Positions 1 to 8,865 of a DNA stretch of 64,000 bases are shown piece after piece. The stretch is taken from assembly GCA_024400835.1 (NCBI GenBank), contig JAKSMC010000003.1, forward strand, positions 55,269 to 119,268. Direction: 5' to 3'. The notes under the pieces are model-generated. The model saw nothing but the letters and a program-made list of their open reading frames with translations. It did not search any database and was not told the origin of the DNA. Made by a program: the position numbers and the translations under genes. The stretch comes from Bacteroidales bacterium (GTDB lineage Bacteria; Bacteroidota; Bacteroidia; Bacteroidales; WCHB1-69). Every line of letters starts with the position of its first letter. The first letter of the stretch is position 1.

Positions 1-1580
1 TTTCGTATGTAGGTGATTTCATCTAAAGATTCGCCTAAAAAGGCAATCTGCCTTGCCTGCAATATGATTTTCTGCACAGGAGATTCCAAAAATCCTGATA
101 ATGGAAACTCATATTGATATGGCCTGACAACACTGGGCAAAGCAGTAAATAAGAAATTGTGGTAGTCATCCTCTTCACGACTGAGAATAACAACGCTTTG
201 CCCAGTAGTATCTTGCGGATAGGGACGCATGTCCACAATGGATGTGAACGGACTCTGCTCATTCGTCCGATAGATACGGAACCACGTTCCTACTTTCTCA
301 TCCCATTGGTAAATGGAGTTGTCTCTGTTTTCACAACCCCAGCGAACACCGTGGATGTCAAATACAATGGGCGGTGTCGGAATAGGATGCTCTTCGGTAT
401 AGAAGCCGCAAAATTCAACTTTATCTTTTGACACACATACCACACCATCATTAGCAGAAGCCGAACAATACATTTTGCCGTCAACAATACCGATGATTGA
501 ATAGCAGGAAGGCATTATATCCTGATTGTAAAATAGTTGGTATTTGCTCGGCGAAGACATTCTATAGACTTTTCTGCCAACCAACACGTAAAGTTCCTCG
601 TTTTGAGCATCTGTTTCAAAAGCATCAGCAGGCAAGGGGAATCTTTTCCATTCAATCGGATTCTGTTTGGAATAAAAAATTCTATCACCTTGTTGGACAA
701 CAACATAATCATTCCATACACGGATTTTATCTATGATTTTGTCGGGCAGGGAATCCTTGAGATTGGGATACTGCTGTAAGGGCGTTTGGATTTTCTGGTA
801 AGTGGCCCAATTGTTTTGTGTAAAGAAAAGTTCATTATTCGAAATTCCTCTGTCTATGGCATAACCTTTTTGGGCATCTGCCATACATATCAACTTAAAA
901 CTTCTTCCTAAAAGTTCGCTGTTTCGGTATGGCAATTCTACGAAAGACTTACCCGAATCTTTTGAAAAATAAAGCACACCATTACCACAACAAAGCCAAA
1001 CCAACCCCTTCCCATTGGTATAAATCTGCTCCACAACGTCATCATCTTTTCTTGAATAAGGAGTTGTTGTCCAGGTCTTTCCTTCGTCATGTGAGAGCAG
1101 ACAAACATTTTCAACATCTTGGTTCCCGTGTCTGACTCGTATGCGTCCTACTATTAGAATAGAGGAAGGATCCGGGAATACGATATCTTCATAATACGCA
1201 CATAGAATAGAATCATTCTTCTTTAGGATTTTAGAAGAAACATCTTCAGGAATCGTATCTTTTGGATACGTTTCTTCTAAAGTATCCATAGATTCATCAT
1301 CATCTATAAAATAGAAATCCTCGGCTTCGGAAAAGTCTGTTTCATCCTTGAAATAAGACTCTTGGGGCGCAAATACCGTTATCCAGGTTGAGTGGATGCC
1401 GGGAGCGCAAAAGAGTCCATTCTTCCCGCTGCTCATAGTACTCATCCACAGTTTTCCTGTGGGAGAGACTTTCAAAGTGTTGCGAAATACTGCCTTTTCC
1501 AGTATCTCTCGCGTGTCGCGTTCTTGCGCGAAAAGCAAGAGCGGAACAAACAAAGCGATAGTGAACCAAAGGCGTTTCAT
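1..1580 (-). CDS. secreted BNR/Asp-box beta-propeller protein (3' end outside window)
   Basis: The frame is open from the ATG at 1578-1580 to the window edge, giving at least 526 codons with the C-terminus missing. Residues 1-18 form a signal peptide (KRLWF then a hydrophobic run ending LLFA-Q). Two Asp-box-like motifs are visible, SHDEGKTW at about 163-170 and SKDSGKSF at about 206-213, which mark sialidase/BNR-type beta-propellers; an acidic patch (FIDDDES) lies near residue 91. No catalytic residues of true sialidases are recognisable, so an enzymatic role is not claimed. The start lies 2 nt after the upstream flavin-reductase-like gene, so the two are probably co-transcribed. A T9SS tail could exist beyond the edge but cannot be seen. 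Confidence 0.8.
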   Translation of the reverse strand, partial: MKRLWFTIALFVPLLLFAQERDTREILEKAVFRNTLKVSPTGKLWMSTMSSGKNGLFCAPGIHSTWITVFAPQESYFKDETDFSEAEDFYFIDDDESMDTLEETYPKDTIPEDVSSKILKKNDSILCAYYEDIVFPDPSSILIVGRIRVRHGNQDVENVCLLSHDEGKTWTTTPYSRKDDDVVEQIYTNGKGLVWLCCGNGVLYFSKDSGKSFVELPYRNSELLGRSFKLICMADAQKGYAIDRGISNNELFFTQNNWATYQKIQTPLQQYPNLKDSLPDKIIDKIRVWNDYVVVQQGDRIFYSKQNPIEWKRFPLPADAFETDAQNEELYVLVGRKVYRMSSPSKYQLFYNQDIMPSCYSIIGIVDGKMYCSASANDGVVCVSKDKVEFCGFYTEEHPIPTPPIVFDIHGVRWGCENRDNSIYQWDEKVGTWFRIYRTNEQSPFTSIVDMRPYPQDTTGQSVVILSREEDDYHNFLFTALPSVVRPYQYEFPLSGFLESPVQKIILQARQIAFLGESLDEITYIR

Positions 1581-1582
1581 AA

Positions 1583-2182
1583 TTACTGCTTTTTCTCTAC
1601 AGAGTATCCGAATTTGCCGAGAATTTTGCCCAGGTCGTAATAGTGGCCGTGGGAGTAACTTACGAGGTTGGCGCGTTGCAGCTCGAGGGCATCGGTTTTG
1701 AAGTTGAAGAGGTTCTCCTTGGCGTGGACGGCCACGATTTCGGCAATGAACATATCGTGTGAGCCTAAGGGGATAATCTGTTTCACCTTGCACTCGAGGT
1801 TCACAGGGGCTTCGTCAATCATCGGGGCCTTGACCTGCGTGCCGCGCACGGGCGTGAGACCGGTCTCAAAGAACTTGTTGAACTTCTTGCCCGATTTCAC
1901 GCCGCACCAGTCGGCAATGGGCGCCAGGTCACGGTTCACCAAGTTGATGACGAACTCGCCGCTCTCCTTGATGAGGTTGTAGGAGTGGCGTTCCGGACGC
2001 ACAGAGATGTAGCACAATGCCGGATCGGAACAGATGGTGCCGGTCCAAGCTATAGTAATAATATTGTATTCGTCAATAGAGCTGCCGCAAGAAACCATCA
2101 CTACCGGAGCGGGGTTCAGCATATTGCCAGCACGCAAAACTCGTTTGCCGTTTTTCTTGGTTGTTTTATTGCCTTTTTCCAT
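1583..2182 (-). CDS. flavin reductase-like, FMN-binding split-barrel protein
   Basis: A 199-residue protein matching the flavin reductase-like family, which binds FMN in a split beta-barrel and often supplies reduced flavin or acts as an NAD(P)H:FMN oxidoreductase. Visible family features are the N-terminal stretch NPAPVVMVSCG followed by the strand ITIAWTGTICSDPALCYISV, and the central SGEFVINLV segment with ADWCGVKSGKKFNKF. A lysine-rich N-terminus (KGNKTTKKNGKR) precedes the fold; it is not a signal peptide, so the protein is probably cytoplasmic. It is followed 2 nt later by the secreted propeller gene. The physiological substrate is unknown. Confidence 0.85.
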   Translation of the reverse strand: MEKGNKTTKKNGKRVLRAGNMLNPAPVVMVSCGSSIDEYNIITIAWTGTICSDPALCYISVRPERHSYNLIKESGEFVINLVNRDLAPIADWCGVKSGKKFNKFFETGLTPVRGTQVKAPMIDEAPVNLECKVKQIIPLGSHDMFIAEIVAVHAKENLFNFKTDALELQRANLVSYSHGHYYDLGKILGKFGYSVEKKQ

Positions 2183-2239
2183 AATTCCTGTTTTTACTTT
2201 CCGCTGACAAAAGCGGAAAAAGTTGAAAGATGAATTAAA

Positions 2240-2273
2240 AAAGCGTGTTAATAAAATTGTTTTAACACGCTTT
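2240..2273 (-). terminator. intrinsic terminator after the universal stress gene
   Basis: Arms 2240-2251 and 2262-2273 form a perfect 12-bp stem around a 10-base loop. Read on the minus strand it is followed by a run of T, as expected for an intrinsic terminator of the stress-protein gene that ends at 2332. Confidence 0.75.
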
Positions 2274-2297
2274 GTCTTTTATTTGATAAACCTGTGA

Positions 2298-2325
2298 AAC
2301 ATACTGATCACAGATCACTGAACAC
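2298..2325 (-). repeat. degenerate period-7 tandem array (4 units)
   Basis: Read on the minus strand, four 7-base units run in register: GTGTTCA, GTGATCT, GTGATCA, GTATGTT. The array begins 6 nt after the stop codon of the universal stress protein. The GTGATCA unit class recurs at 19846-19873 and 23911-23952. Confidence 0.6.
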
Positions 2326-2331
2326 GGCCCA

Positions 2332-3180
2332 CTATCTACCTACAGAGAACGCATTCTTGTTAGGGATGATGAGCAACGGCATAGAGCAAGTACTCAGAAT
2401 CTGACGCATGTTGCGAGATGCTGTGAAATCTGTTTCCTGTTCTTCGCGCATAATCGTGATAAGGTTAGCATCCAGTTCCTTTGCGGAAGTGATAATGGTA
2501 TTGCAAACATCATTGTTGGTGACGTTGTGAGCTTCGGCCACATTTCTGACATTGGCCTCATCGCACATAGCCATAGCATTGCGAAGTTGTACGTTGACAA
2601 CGTGTTTTGACTGAGCGTCGTTCGGGTAATTCACGCCGAAAAGGTAAACCTGGGCTGCGAAGAGTTTAGCCAGATAAATGGACATCTTCATCTTCTGCAA
2701 TGTTTCGAAGCTGATGTCGATGGGAACAAGAATCTTGGTAAGGTCGCGGTTGATTTGGATATTCTCACGCATAATCAGCACGGGGACTTCAGCGGCGTTA
2801 ATCATACGGTAAGCGTTGTTGCCGATGTAGCCTTCTTCGAAACCGGAAGCGCCGTGTGCACCGAGGACGATCATAGATTCGGGCAGATTGGCAGCATATT
2901 TGTTGATTTCCACATGAGGTTTGCCTTCCAAGAATACGTTGTTGACAATGCAGTTGGGAGCTTCTTGTTTACACATTGCATTCCATTCCTGCATTTTGTC
3001 CTGTTGATGGTGCATGAAGCTCTTGCCTTCGTCAAATTCATCTGAGCTGTTTGCCACACCAGGGGTTTTCACCCATACCAAATGGAGGGTGGCATTGGAT
3101 TTAAGAGCTATGGACACTGCGTGGCGCATAGCTGTCATTGAACTATTGGAAAAGTCGATACCGACAATAATATTTTTCAT
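2332..3180 (-). CDS. universal stress protein, tandem UspA domains
   Basis: A 282-residue protein with two UspA-type alpha/beta domains, roughly 1-142 and 150-280. Domain 1 opens with the typical strand MKNIIVGIDFS and carries GAHGASGFEEGYIGNNA, close to the G-x2-G-x9-G-(S/T) ATP-binding motif but with N in the last position. Domain 2 starts at ILVPIDIS and lacks a clear glycine motif, so only the first half may bind nucleotide. Family members respond to starvation and oxidative stress; the exact role here cannot be read from sequence. It stands 30 nt downstream of guaB on the same strand and may be read through from it. Confidence 0.88.
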   Translation of the reverse strand: MKNIIVGIDFSNSSMTAMRHAVSIALKSNATLHLVWVKTPGVANSSDEFDEGKSFMHHQQDKMQEWNAMCKQEAPNCIVNNVFLEGKPHVEINKYAANLPESMIVLGAHGASGFEEGYIGNNAYRMINAAEVPVLIMRENIQINRDLTKILVPIDISFETLQKMKMSIYLAKLFAAQVYLFGVNYPNDAQSKHVVNVQLRNAMAMCDEANVRNVAEAHNVTNNDVCNTIITSAKELDANLITIMREEQETDFTASRNMRQILSTCSMPLLIIPNKNAFSVGR

Positions 3181-3210
3181 AACATTATAATTTTAAAGTG
3201 AATAATCTAT

Positions 3211-4689
3211 TTATTTGGCTTCGCTGGAGTAGTTCGGGGCTTCAGCGGTAATGGTGATGTCGTGGGGATGGCTTTCAAGCACGCCGGCATTGGTTATGCG
3301 GCAGAAGCGAGCGGTGTGCATTTCGTCGATGGTATGTGCGCCGATGTAACCCATACCGGCACGAAGGCCGCCGGCCATTTGGTAGATGACTTCGTAAAGG
3401 TCGCCTTTGTACGGCACGCGGCCCACGATACCTTCTGGCACGAGTTTCTTAGCATCTTCCACATCGCTCTGCATATAGCGGTCTTTGGAGCCATGCTGCA
3501 TAGCTTCGAGGGAGCCCATACCGCGGTAGGTCTTGAACTTACGGCCGTTGAAGAGGATGGTTGTGCCGGGAGATTCCTCCACGCCGGCAAGGAGACCGCC
3601 GAGCATCACGGAGCTGCCGCCTGCGGCGAGTGCCTTCACGATATCGCCGGAATAGCGGATACCACCATCGGCAATCAATGGAATGTTATAGGTTTCAAGA
3701 GCTTTGTAAACATCATAGACAGCGCTCAGTTGGGGCACGCCGACACCGGCCACCACGCGGGTGGTGCAGATGGAGCCCGGTCCGATACCGACCTTCACGG
3801 CATCAGCGCCAGCGTCTGCGAGCATCTTGGCGGCGTCACCGGTGGCGATATTGCCGACCACCACGTCAACGTTTGTAAATTGGGACTTGATAGCCTTCAA
3901 AGTGTTGACAACGTTCTGGGAGTGACCGTGAGCGCAGTCGAGAACCAAGGCATCGACGCCGGCTTCAACCAGTGCGGAGGCACGTTCCACTGCATCTGCA
4001 GTGATGCCCACGCCGGCAGCCACGCGCAAACGACCGAGGTTGTCTTTACATGCGTACGGCTTATCCTTGGCTTTGGTGATATCTTTGTATGTGATCAAAC
4101 CCAGAAGCGTTCCGTCTTCATCGACAACGGGAAGTTTCTCGATTTTATATTGTTGGAGAATATCCGTAGCCTGGTTGAGGTCTGTGTTGCGAGAAGTGGT
4201 AATCAGATTTTCGGTCGTCATCACTTTGTCGATCGTCTTATTGAAATCTCTTTCAAAGCGAAGGTCGCGGTTGGTGACAATACCGATGAGTTTGTTTTTC
4301 TCATCCACGACGGGGATGCCGCCGATTTTATACTCGGCCATGATGCGGAGCGCGTCGCCCACGGTCTTGTCGGCCGTGATGATGACCGGAGAGTTAATCA
4401 TACCGTTTTCGGCTCTTTTCACAGAGGCAACCTGCTTGGCCTGTTCGGCGATGGACATATTCTTGTGAATCACACCGATACCGCCTTCACGAGCAATGGC
4501 GATGGCCATGTTGGCCTCCGTCACCGTATCCATGGCAGCAGACACGAACGGCAGGTTTAACACTATATTACGGGTAAATCTGGTCTGCAGATTCACTTCT
4601 CGAGGTAATACATTGGAATAGGCTGGGATTAACAGGACATCGTCAAAAGTCAGTCCTTCTATAGCAATTCTATCGGTAATAAAAGACAT
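3211..4689 (-). CDS. guaB: IMP dehydrogenase
   Basis: A 492-residue enzyme that oxidises IMP to XMP with NAD+, the committed step of GMP synthesis. The catalytic loop GPGSICTTR places the nucleophilic Cys at residue 308. Two CBS domains are inserted in the TIM barrel at about 95-145 and 155-205, each with a ...(G)IPVVDE or KLPVVDE strand. The C-terminal flap contains the expected Arg-rich segment with [10 protein letters not shown]. Length is normal for bacterial IMPDH. The next enzyme of the pathway, guaA, lies 16.6 kb away in the same window and orientation. A TAttTTTG promoter element is at complement(4715..4722). Confidence 0.98.
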   Translation of the reverse strand: MSFITDRIAIEGLTFDDVLLIPAYSNVLPREVNLQTRFTRNIVLNLPFVSAAMDTVTEANMAIAIAREGGIGVIHKNMSIAEQAKQVASVKRAENGMINSPVIITADKTVGDALRIMAEYKIGGIPVVDEKNKLIGIVTNRDLRFERDFNKTIDKVMTTENLITTSRNTDLNQATDILQQYKIEKLPVVDEDGTLLGLITYKDITKAKDKPYACKDNLGRLRVAAGVGITADAVERASALVEAGVDALVLDCAHGHSQNVVNTLKAIKSQFTNVDVVVGNIATGDAAKMLADAGADAVKVGIGPGSICTTRVVAGVGVPQLSAVYDVYKALETYNIPLIADGGIRYSGDIVKALAAGGSSVMLGGLLAGVEESPGTTILFNGRKFKTYRGMGSLEAMQHGSKDRYMQSDVEDAKKLVPEGIVGRVPYKGDLYEVIYQMAGGLRAGMGYIGAHTIDEMHTARFCRITNAGVLESHPHDITITAEAPNYSSEAK

Positions 4690-4714
4690 AAAATTAGTGT
4701 TTTTTTATTACGTG

Positions 4715-4722
4715 CAAAAATA
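4715..4722 (-). promoter_or_regulatory. TAnnTTTG promoter element of guaB
   Basis: TATTTTTG on the minus strand, 25 nt upstream of the guaB ATG, matches the Bacteroidota -7 element. No TTTG box at the usual spacing is seen. Confidence 0.6.
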
Positions 4723-4758
4723 TAAAATTTGAGCAAAGAAAGAAACAATAAAAAACAT

Positions 4759-4766
4759 TATTTTTG
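4759..4766 (+). promoter_or_regulatory. TAnnTTTG promoter element of ridA/ABC-F/rsmE
   Basis: TATTTTTG followed by CAAA, 50 nt upstream of the ridA ATG. It diverges from the guaB promoter, with the two elements 36 bp apart. Confidence 0.6.
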
Positions 4767-4816
4767 CAAATCTCTTATTGAAAAAACCAATTATCTAATA
4801 ATCAAAAAATTATATT

Positions 4817-5191
4817 ATGAAAAACGTTATCCACACTGACAAGGCTCCTGCCGCTATCGGTCCGTACAGCCAAGCTATCGAAGCTAACGGCATGTTGTTT
4901 ATTTCCGGCCAAATCCCAGTAGATCCCGCTACCGGCATCGTTCCCGAAGGCATCACTGCCCAAACCGAGCAGGTGATGAAGAACATTGCTGCCATTTTGA
5001 ATGAAGCAGGCTATACTTTCGAAAATGTCGTCAAAACGACCTGTTTGTTGAGCGACATCGCAAACTTCGGCGCAATGAACGAAGTTTATGCAAAATATTT
5101 CACCGTCAACCCGCCGGCACGTGCTGCTTTCGCAGTTCGCGACCTCCCGAAAGGCGTGATGGTTGAAATCGAATCTATCGCTGTAAAATAA
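4817..5191 (+). CDS. ridA: RidA family reactive intermediate deaminase
   Basis: A 124-residue RidA/YjgF protein, the usual family length. It hydrolyses enamine/imine intermediates released by PLP enzymes such as threonine dehydratase. Diagnostic features are the N-terminal APAAIGPYSQAI segment, FISGQIPVDP, and the C-terminal NPPARAAFAVRDLP, whose Arg forms the carboxylate-binding site in RidA. The ABC-F gene follows after only 5 nt, so the two are co-transcribed. The family name is certain; deaminase activity is inferred from the conserved Arg. Confidence 0.95.
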   Translation: MKNVIHTDKAPAAIGPYSQAIEANGMLFISGQIPVDPATGIVPEGITAQTEQVMKNIAAILNEAGYTFENVVKTTCLLSDIANFGAMNEVYAKYFTVNPPARAAFAVRDLPKGVMVEIESIAVK

Positions 5192-5196
5192 GGTAG

Positions 5197-7086
5197 ATGA
5201 ACTACCTAACCGTCAATAACGTTTCCAAGACCGTTGGCGAGAAACTGCTGTTCAAGCAGATCACCTTCGGGCTTGAAAAGGGACAGAAGAGCGCGCTCAT
5301 TGCCCGCAACGGCACGGGCAAGAGCACGCTTCTCAATATTATTGCCGGCCGCGAAGTGCCCGACGAGGGAGAGGTCGTTGTCCGCAACGACATCGTCGTC
5401 TCCTATCTGCCCCAAATGGACAGCTTCAACGAAGAGGACTCCGTGCTCAACGCCCTCTTTGATGAGGAAACACCCATCGTGCGCGCCATCAAAGAATATG
5501 AAACCTGCGTCACCCTCCTCGAACAGGGCCTGGCCGACAAGGTTCCGCAAGAGCGCATGGACAGCGCCATACTCGAAATCGACCGTCTAAATGCCTGGGA
5601 CTACGAGTACCGAATCAAAGAGATACTCGCCAAATTCGGCATTCACGACATTTTCAAAAACATCAACCAACTCTCCGGCGGACAACGCAAGAAGGCAGCT
5701 CTCGCCAAGACCCTCATCGCCGACACCGACCTGCTGATTCTCGACGAGCCCACCAACCATCTCGACGTGGAAATGATCGAGTGGCTGGAAAACTACCTCT
5801 CCTCCGCCAACATCACCCTGCTGATGGTCACCCACGACCGTGCCTTCCTCGACAGCGTGTGCAGCGACATCTACGAACTGAGCAACGGATCGCTATACCA
5901 CTACCGCGGTAAGTACGACTATTTCGTGGAAAAGAAGGCCGAACGACTGGCTAACGAGGCCGCCGAACACGTCCGTCTGCGAAACCTCTACCGCCGCGAA
6001 CTCGAGTGGGTGCACACCTCTCCACAGGCTCGTACCTCCAAGGCTCGCGCCCGCATCAACAATTTCGAAAAACTGCAGGAACAAATGGACCGTAAAGTGG
6101 AGGCCGCCCCCGAAGCCTTCAAGGTCCAAGCCGAAAGAATAGGCCACAAAATTTTGGAAATCAGCCACCTGGATTTCGCCTACCCCGGGCAGCCCATCAT
6201 CAAAGACTTCTCCTATATTTTCAAAAGAGGTGAAAAGTGCGGCATTGTCGGCAAAAACGGCACTGGTAAAAGTACTTTCTTAAAGATGATTATGGGCGAA
6301 GTGAAACCCGACGGCGGCAAAATCACCCCGGGCCTGACCATTAAATTCGGCTACTTCTCCCAAAACGGCATGGTTTATGCCGGCAACAAAATCGTATTGG
6401 AACTGGTCAAAGAACATGCCGAAGTCATCCGCATGGAAAACGGCAACTACGTGAGTGCCTCACAGTTCCTCAACCATTTCGGCTTCCCCTTCAGCCAACA
6501 ATACACTTATTACCAAGACCTCAGCGGTGGCGAGAAACGAAAACTGCACCTGCTCATCACCCTGTTAAAAAATCCTAATTTCCTCATCCTCGACGAACCT
6601 ACCAACGATTTCGACATCGACACTCTGAACCTGCTGGAAGACTTCCTCACCAACTTCGGCGGCTGCCTGATTATCGTATCCCACGACCGCTGGCTGATGA
6701 ACAAGTTGGTTGACCACCTCTTTGTCTTCGAAGGTGACGGAAAAATCAAAGACTACTACGGCAACTACACCGAATACCGCCTGGCCAGAGACAAGGAAAT
6801 TCGCATCCAGAAGAAGATAGAAAAGGCCAATCGGCCCGTGGAAGAAAAACCTGTACGCGAACCAGCCAAAAACAAATTGTCCTATAAGGAAAAACGAGAA
6901 CTGGAACAACTTGAGTCAGACATCGACAGTTTGGAAACAGAGAAGAAGGATATCGAAGCCAAGATGAGCGCCGGGCAAGGTTCTCCCGAAGATTTCGCCG
7001 AGTGGGGCAAACGCTACGCAGAACTCAACGCCTCCTTAGATGAAAAAACCGAACGCTGGATGGAACTGTCGGAAAAGGAACAATGA
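5197..7086 (+). CDS. ABC-F family ATPase (Uup-like)
   Basis: A 629-residue protein with two ABC domains and no membrane segments, as in ribosome-associated ABC-F factors. Domain 1 has a P-loop at 36-44 reading ARNGTGKST (Ala replaces the first Gly), the signature LSGGQ at 159-163 and DEPTNHLD at 183-190. Domain 2 has a canonical GKNGTGKST near 350, LSGGEKRK and DEPTNDFD. A charged linker joins them, and residues about 560-629 are a Lys/Glu-rich coiled coil like the Uup C-terminal domain. It is probably a translation or DNA-transaction factor rather than a transporter; whether it is an antibiotic-resistance type cannot be told. Confidence 0.92.
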   Translation: MNYLTVNNVSKTVGEKLLFKQITFGLEKGQKSALIARNGTGKSTLLNIIAGREVPDEGEVVVRNDIVVSYLPQMDSFNEEDSVLNALFDEETPIVRAIKEYETCVTLLEQGLADKVPQERMDSAILEIDRLNAWDYEYRIKEILAKFGIHDIFKNINQLSGGQRKKAALAKTLIADTDLLILDEPTNHLDVEMIEWLENYLSSANITLLMVTHDRAFLDSVCSDIYELSNGSLYHYRGKYDYFVEKKAERLANEAAEHVRLRNLYRRELEWVHTSPQARTSKARARINNFEKLQEQMDRKVEAAPEAFKVQAERIGHKILEISHLDFAYPGQPIIKDFSYIFKRGEKCGIVGKNGTGKSTFLKMIMGEVKPDGGKITPGLTIKFGYFSQNGMVYAGNKIVLELVKEHAEVIRMENGNYVSASQFLNHFGFPFSQQYTYYQDLSGGEKRKLHLLITLLKNPNFLILDEPTNDFDIDTLNLLEDFLTNFGGCLIIVSHDRWLMNKLVDHLFVFEGDGKIKDYYGNYTEYRLARDKEIRIQKKIEKANRPVEEKPVREPAKNKLSYKEKRELEQLESDIDSLETEKKDIEAKMSAGQGSPEDFAEWGKRYAELNASLDEKTERWMELSEKEQ

Positions 7087-7132
7087 GTTAATGCGGTAAT
7101 GCGATAATGTGATAATATGATAATGGATTAAT
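7085..7132 (+). repeat. degenerate period-8 tandem array (6 units)
   Basis: Six consecutive 8-base units, among them GCGGTAAT, GCGATAAT, GTGATAAT and ATGATAAT, starting inside the stop codon of the ABC-F gene. Most units contain TAA. Differences between units are mainly transitions. Confidence 0.65.
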
Positions 7133-7148
7133 AACTTTAACAGAGTAT

Positions 7149-7183
7149 CTTGAAACTTGAAACCTGAAACTTGAAACTTAGTA
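7149..7183 (+). repeat. degenerate period-7 tandem array (5 units)
   Basis: Five 7-base units, CTTGAAA three times with CCTGAAA and CTTAGTA, ending 1 nt before the rsmE ATG. It therefore occupies the place where a ribosome-binding site would be. Each CTTGAAA unit contains TGA. Confidence 0.65.
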
Positions 7184-7184
7184 T

Positions 7185-7895
7185 ATGATATTCAACCAAT
7201 ACTTCTACTGTCCGGACTTGACGAACCCCGTGGCCACGCTGAGTGTCGAGGAGTCCGAGCACTGTTGCAGGGCATTGCGCCACCACGCAGGCGACGAGAT
7301 CCTGCTCACTGACGGCAAAGGCACTGTGGGCACTGCCAAAATCATGGTGGACAGCCACAAAGCCTGTATGATTGAGATTACGGAAACGCACGAAGCTCAC
7401 GACAAAGGCGTTCGCCGACTGCATCTGGCCATTGCCCCGACCAAGAACATCGACCGCATAGAGTGGCTGGTCGAGAAGTGCGTCGAAATCGGCATCGAGT
7501 CCATAAGTTTCATTTTGTGCGAAAACTCCGAGCGCCCGCGCGTGAACCTCGAACGGATGCAGCGCATCGCCATCTCCGCACTCAAACAGTGCCAGACCTC
7601 CTGGCTGCCGCCTATGGAGTTCGTCCCTTTTAAGGAATTTTTAGAGAAGCACTCTGACACGGATGCCGACAAATACATGGCCTGGTGCGATGACGAAAAC
7701 ACCCGGCAGCTCTCCCAGGAAACATTCCAACATCAAGACGTCATCCTGCTCATCGGCCCCGAAGGCGACTTCAGCCCTGCCGAGATAGAACTGGCACGCG
7801 CCAACGGCTATCAGGAAGTGAAACTCGGCAACCGCCGCCTCCGCACCGAAACCGCCGGTCTTTACGGCTGCCTCCTCATGGCCACAACAAACTAA
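7185..7895 (+). CDS. rsmE: 16S rRNA m3U1498 methyltransferase
   Basis: A 236-residue SPOUT methyltransferase that N3-methylates U1498 of 16S rRNA in the 30S subunit. The C-terminal knot carries the family signatures LLIGPEGDFSPAEI and LGNRRLRTETAG; the N-terminal PUA-like domain has HCCRALRHHAGDEI and the middle LAIAPTKNIDRIEWLVEKCVE. Length is normal. It follows the ABC-F gene across a gap filled by two tandem arrays, so co-transcription with ridA and ABC-F is likely but not proved. Confidence 0.95.
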   Translation: MIFNQYFYCPDLTNPVATLSVEESEHCCRALRHHAGDEILLTDGKGTVGTAKIMVDSHKACMIEITETHEAHDKGVRRLHLAIAPTKNIDRIEWLVEKCVEIGIESISFILCENSERPRVNLERMQRIAISALKQCQTSWLPPMEFVPFKEFLEKHSDTDADKYMAWCDDENTRQLSQETFQHQDVILLIGPEGDFSPAEIELARANGYQEVKLGNRRLRTETAGLYGCLLMATTN

Positions 7896-8000
7896 CGACC
7901 TGTTTCACATACATATATAATATATTTTGCATTTTATCATACGATAATTATCATTTACAACAAAACAACATCTATCTACCAGACATTCTAAAATTAATTG

Positions 8001-8008
8001 TACGTTTG
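8001..8008 (+). promoter_or_regulatory. TAnnTTTG promoter element
   Basis: TACGTTTG followed by CAC, 24 nt upstream of the ATG at 8033. Its presence excludes the in-frame TTG at 8006 as a start. Confidence 0.6.
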
Positions 8009-8032
8009 CACTGTTTTCAAAACAATTCATAT

Positions 8033-8833
8033 ATGAAAAAAACAACCATTATCTTATTGTCCATCATGTCATTGTTTTTCTGCGCCACGGCACAGGAAGA
8101 CGAGCCGAAGGTAGCCGTCGGCGTACGTGTCGGCATTAACGGAAGTTCGCTGCTCATCCCCCGCTCTACTTTCGAAAGCGCCTATTCCACCAACTACAAC
8201 TCCGAACAGGCAATGAAAGTCGGCGCAGTGGCAGGTCTCGACATCGACATCAAGCTCAAGGAAAAACTCTCGCTTCAAACCGGCCTCTTCTACTCATGGC
8301 AGCGCTTCGGCCAGGAACAAGGCGCCGTATTCACCGACACTAACAACGTGCGCTACTCCATCGGTTCCGTGAACCAATACACCGTCCACCATCTGAGACT
8401 GCCGGTAATGGTGAAGTACCATTTCTCCACCAATCCCAACCACTTCGTCATCGCTGCGGGACTTTATGCAGACTACGCGCTCTCCGGCGAAATCACCTAC
8501 GATGCCTCGGCCGTGCTCACACAGGAGAACAACCAGTCAACCAAATACTTCGGCAACGGCACACTCAACCCGTACAAAGCCGAAAAGCAAAGCCTCTACT
8601 ACCATATTGGGAATGACGAGTACATCAGCCAGTACGATTTGTTCAACGGCAAGATGCTGAAAAATTTCGACCTCGGCGCCGCCATCGAACTCGGATACCA
8701 GATTTCCAAATTCTATATCGGCGTACATGCCGACTTCGGCCTGCTCAACATAGCTCGTCCGGAATTTTTCGGCGACAGCTTCGTACAACGAAACTTCAAC
8801 CTGCAGCTGGCCGTCGGTTACCGCATCAACTAA
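8033..8833 (+). CDS. outer membrane beta-barrel protein (PorT/OmpW-like fold)
   Basis: A 266-residue secreted protein. The ATG at 8033 is chosen because it opens a clean signal peptide (KKTTIILLSIMSLFFCATAQ) and an upstream in-frame TTG lies inside the promoter. The mature part alternates hydrophobic and polar residues with GV-R-G, ETG-LFYS-like and AIELGYQI strands, and ends with an aromatic/basic strand (LQLAVGYRIN), all typical of Bacteroidota outer membrane beta-barrel domains. No enzyme motif is visible. The exact family is uncertain; it may be a structural or small-solute barrel. Confidence 0.75.
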   Translation: MKKTTIILLSIMSLFFCATAQEDEPKVAVGVRVGINGSSLLIPRSTFESAYSTNYNSEQAMKVGAVAGLDIDIKLKEKLSLQTGLFYSWQRFGQEQGAVFTDTNNVRYSIGSVNQYTVHHLRLPVMVKYHFSTNPNHFVIAAGLYADYALSGEITYDASAVLTQENNQSTKYFGNGTLNPYKAEKQSLYYHIGNDEYISQYDLFNGKMLKNFDLGAAIELGYQISKFYIGVHADFGLLNIARPEFFGDSFVQRNFNLQLAVGYRIN

Positions 8834-8865
8834 CCCACAATCCTGACTAACAAGTCCCACTCGGT

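Noticed and set aside
3262..4560. 432-codon open frame on the plus strand opposite guaB
   Set aside because: guaB on the minus strand is certain, and the plus frame reads as Gly/Val/Asp/His-rich nonsense without family motifs or a promoter.
8006..8032. TTG start for the outer membrane barrel gene at 8006
   Set aside because: It lies within the promoter element; the ATG at 8033 starts a proper signal peptide.
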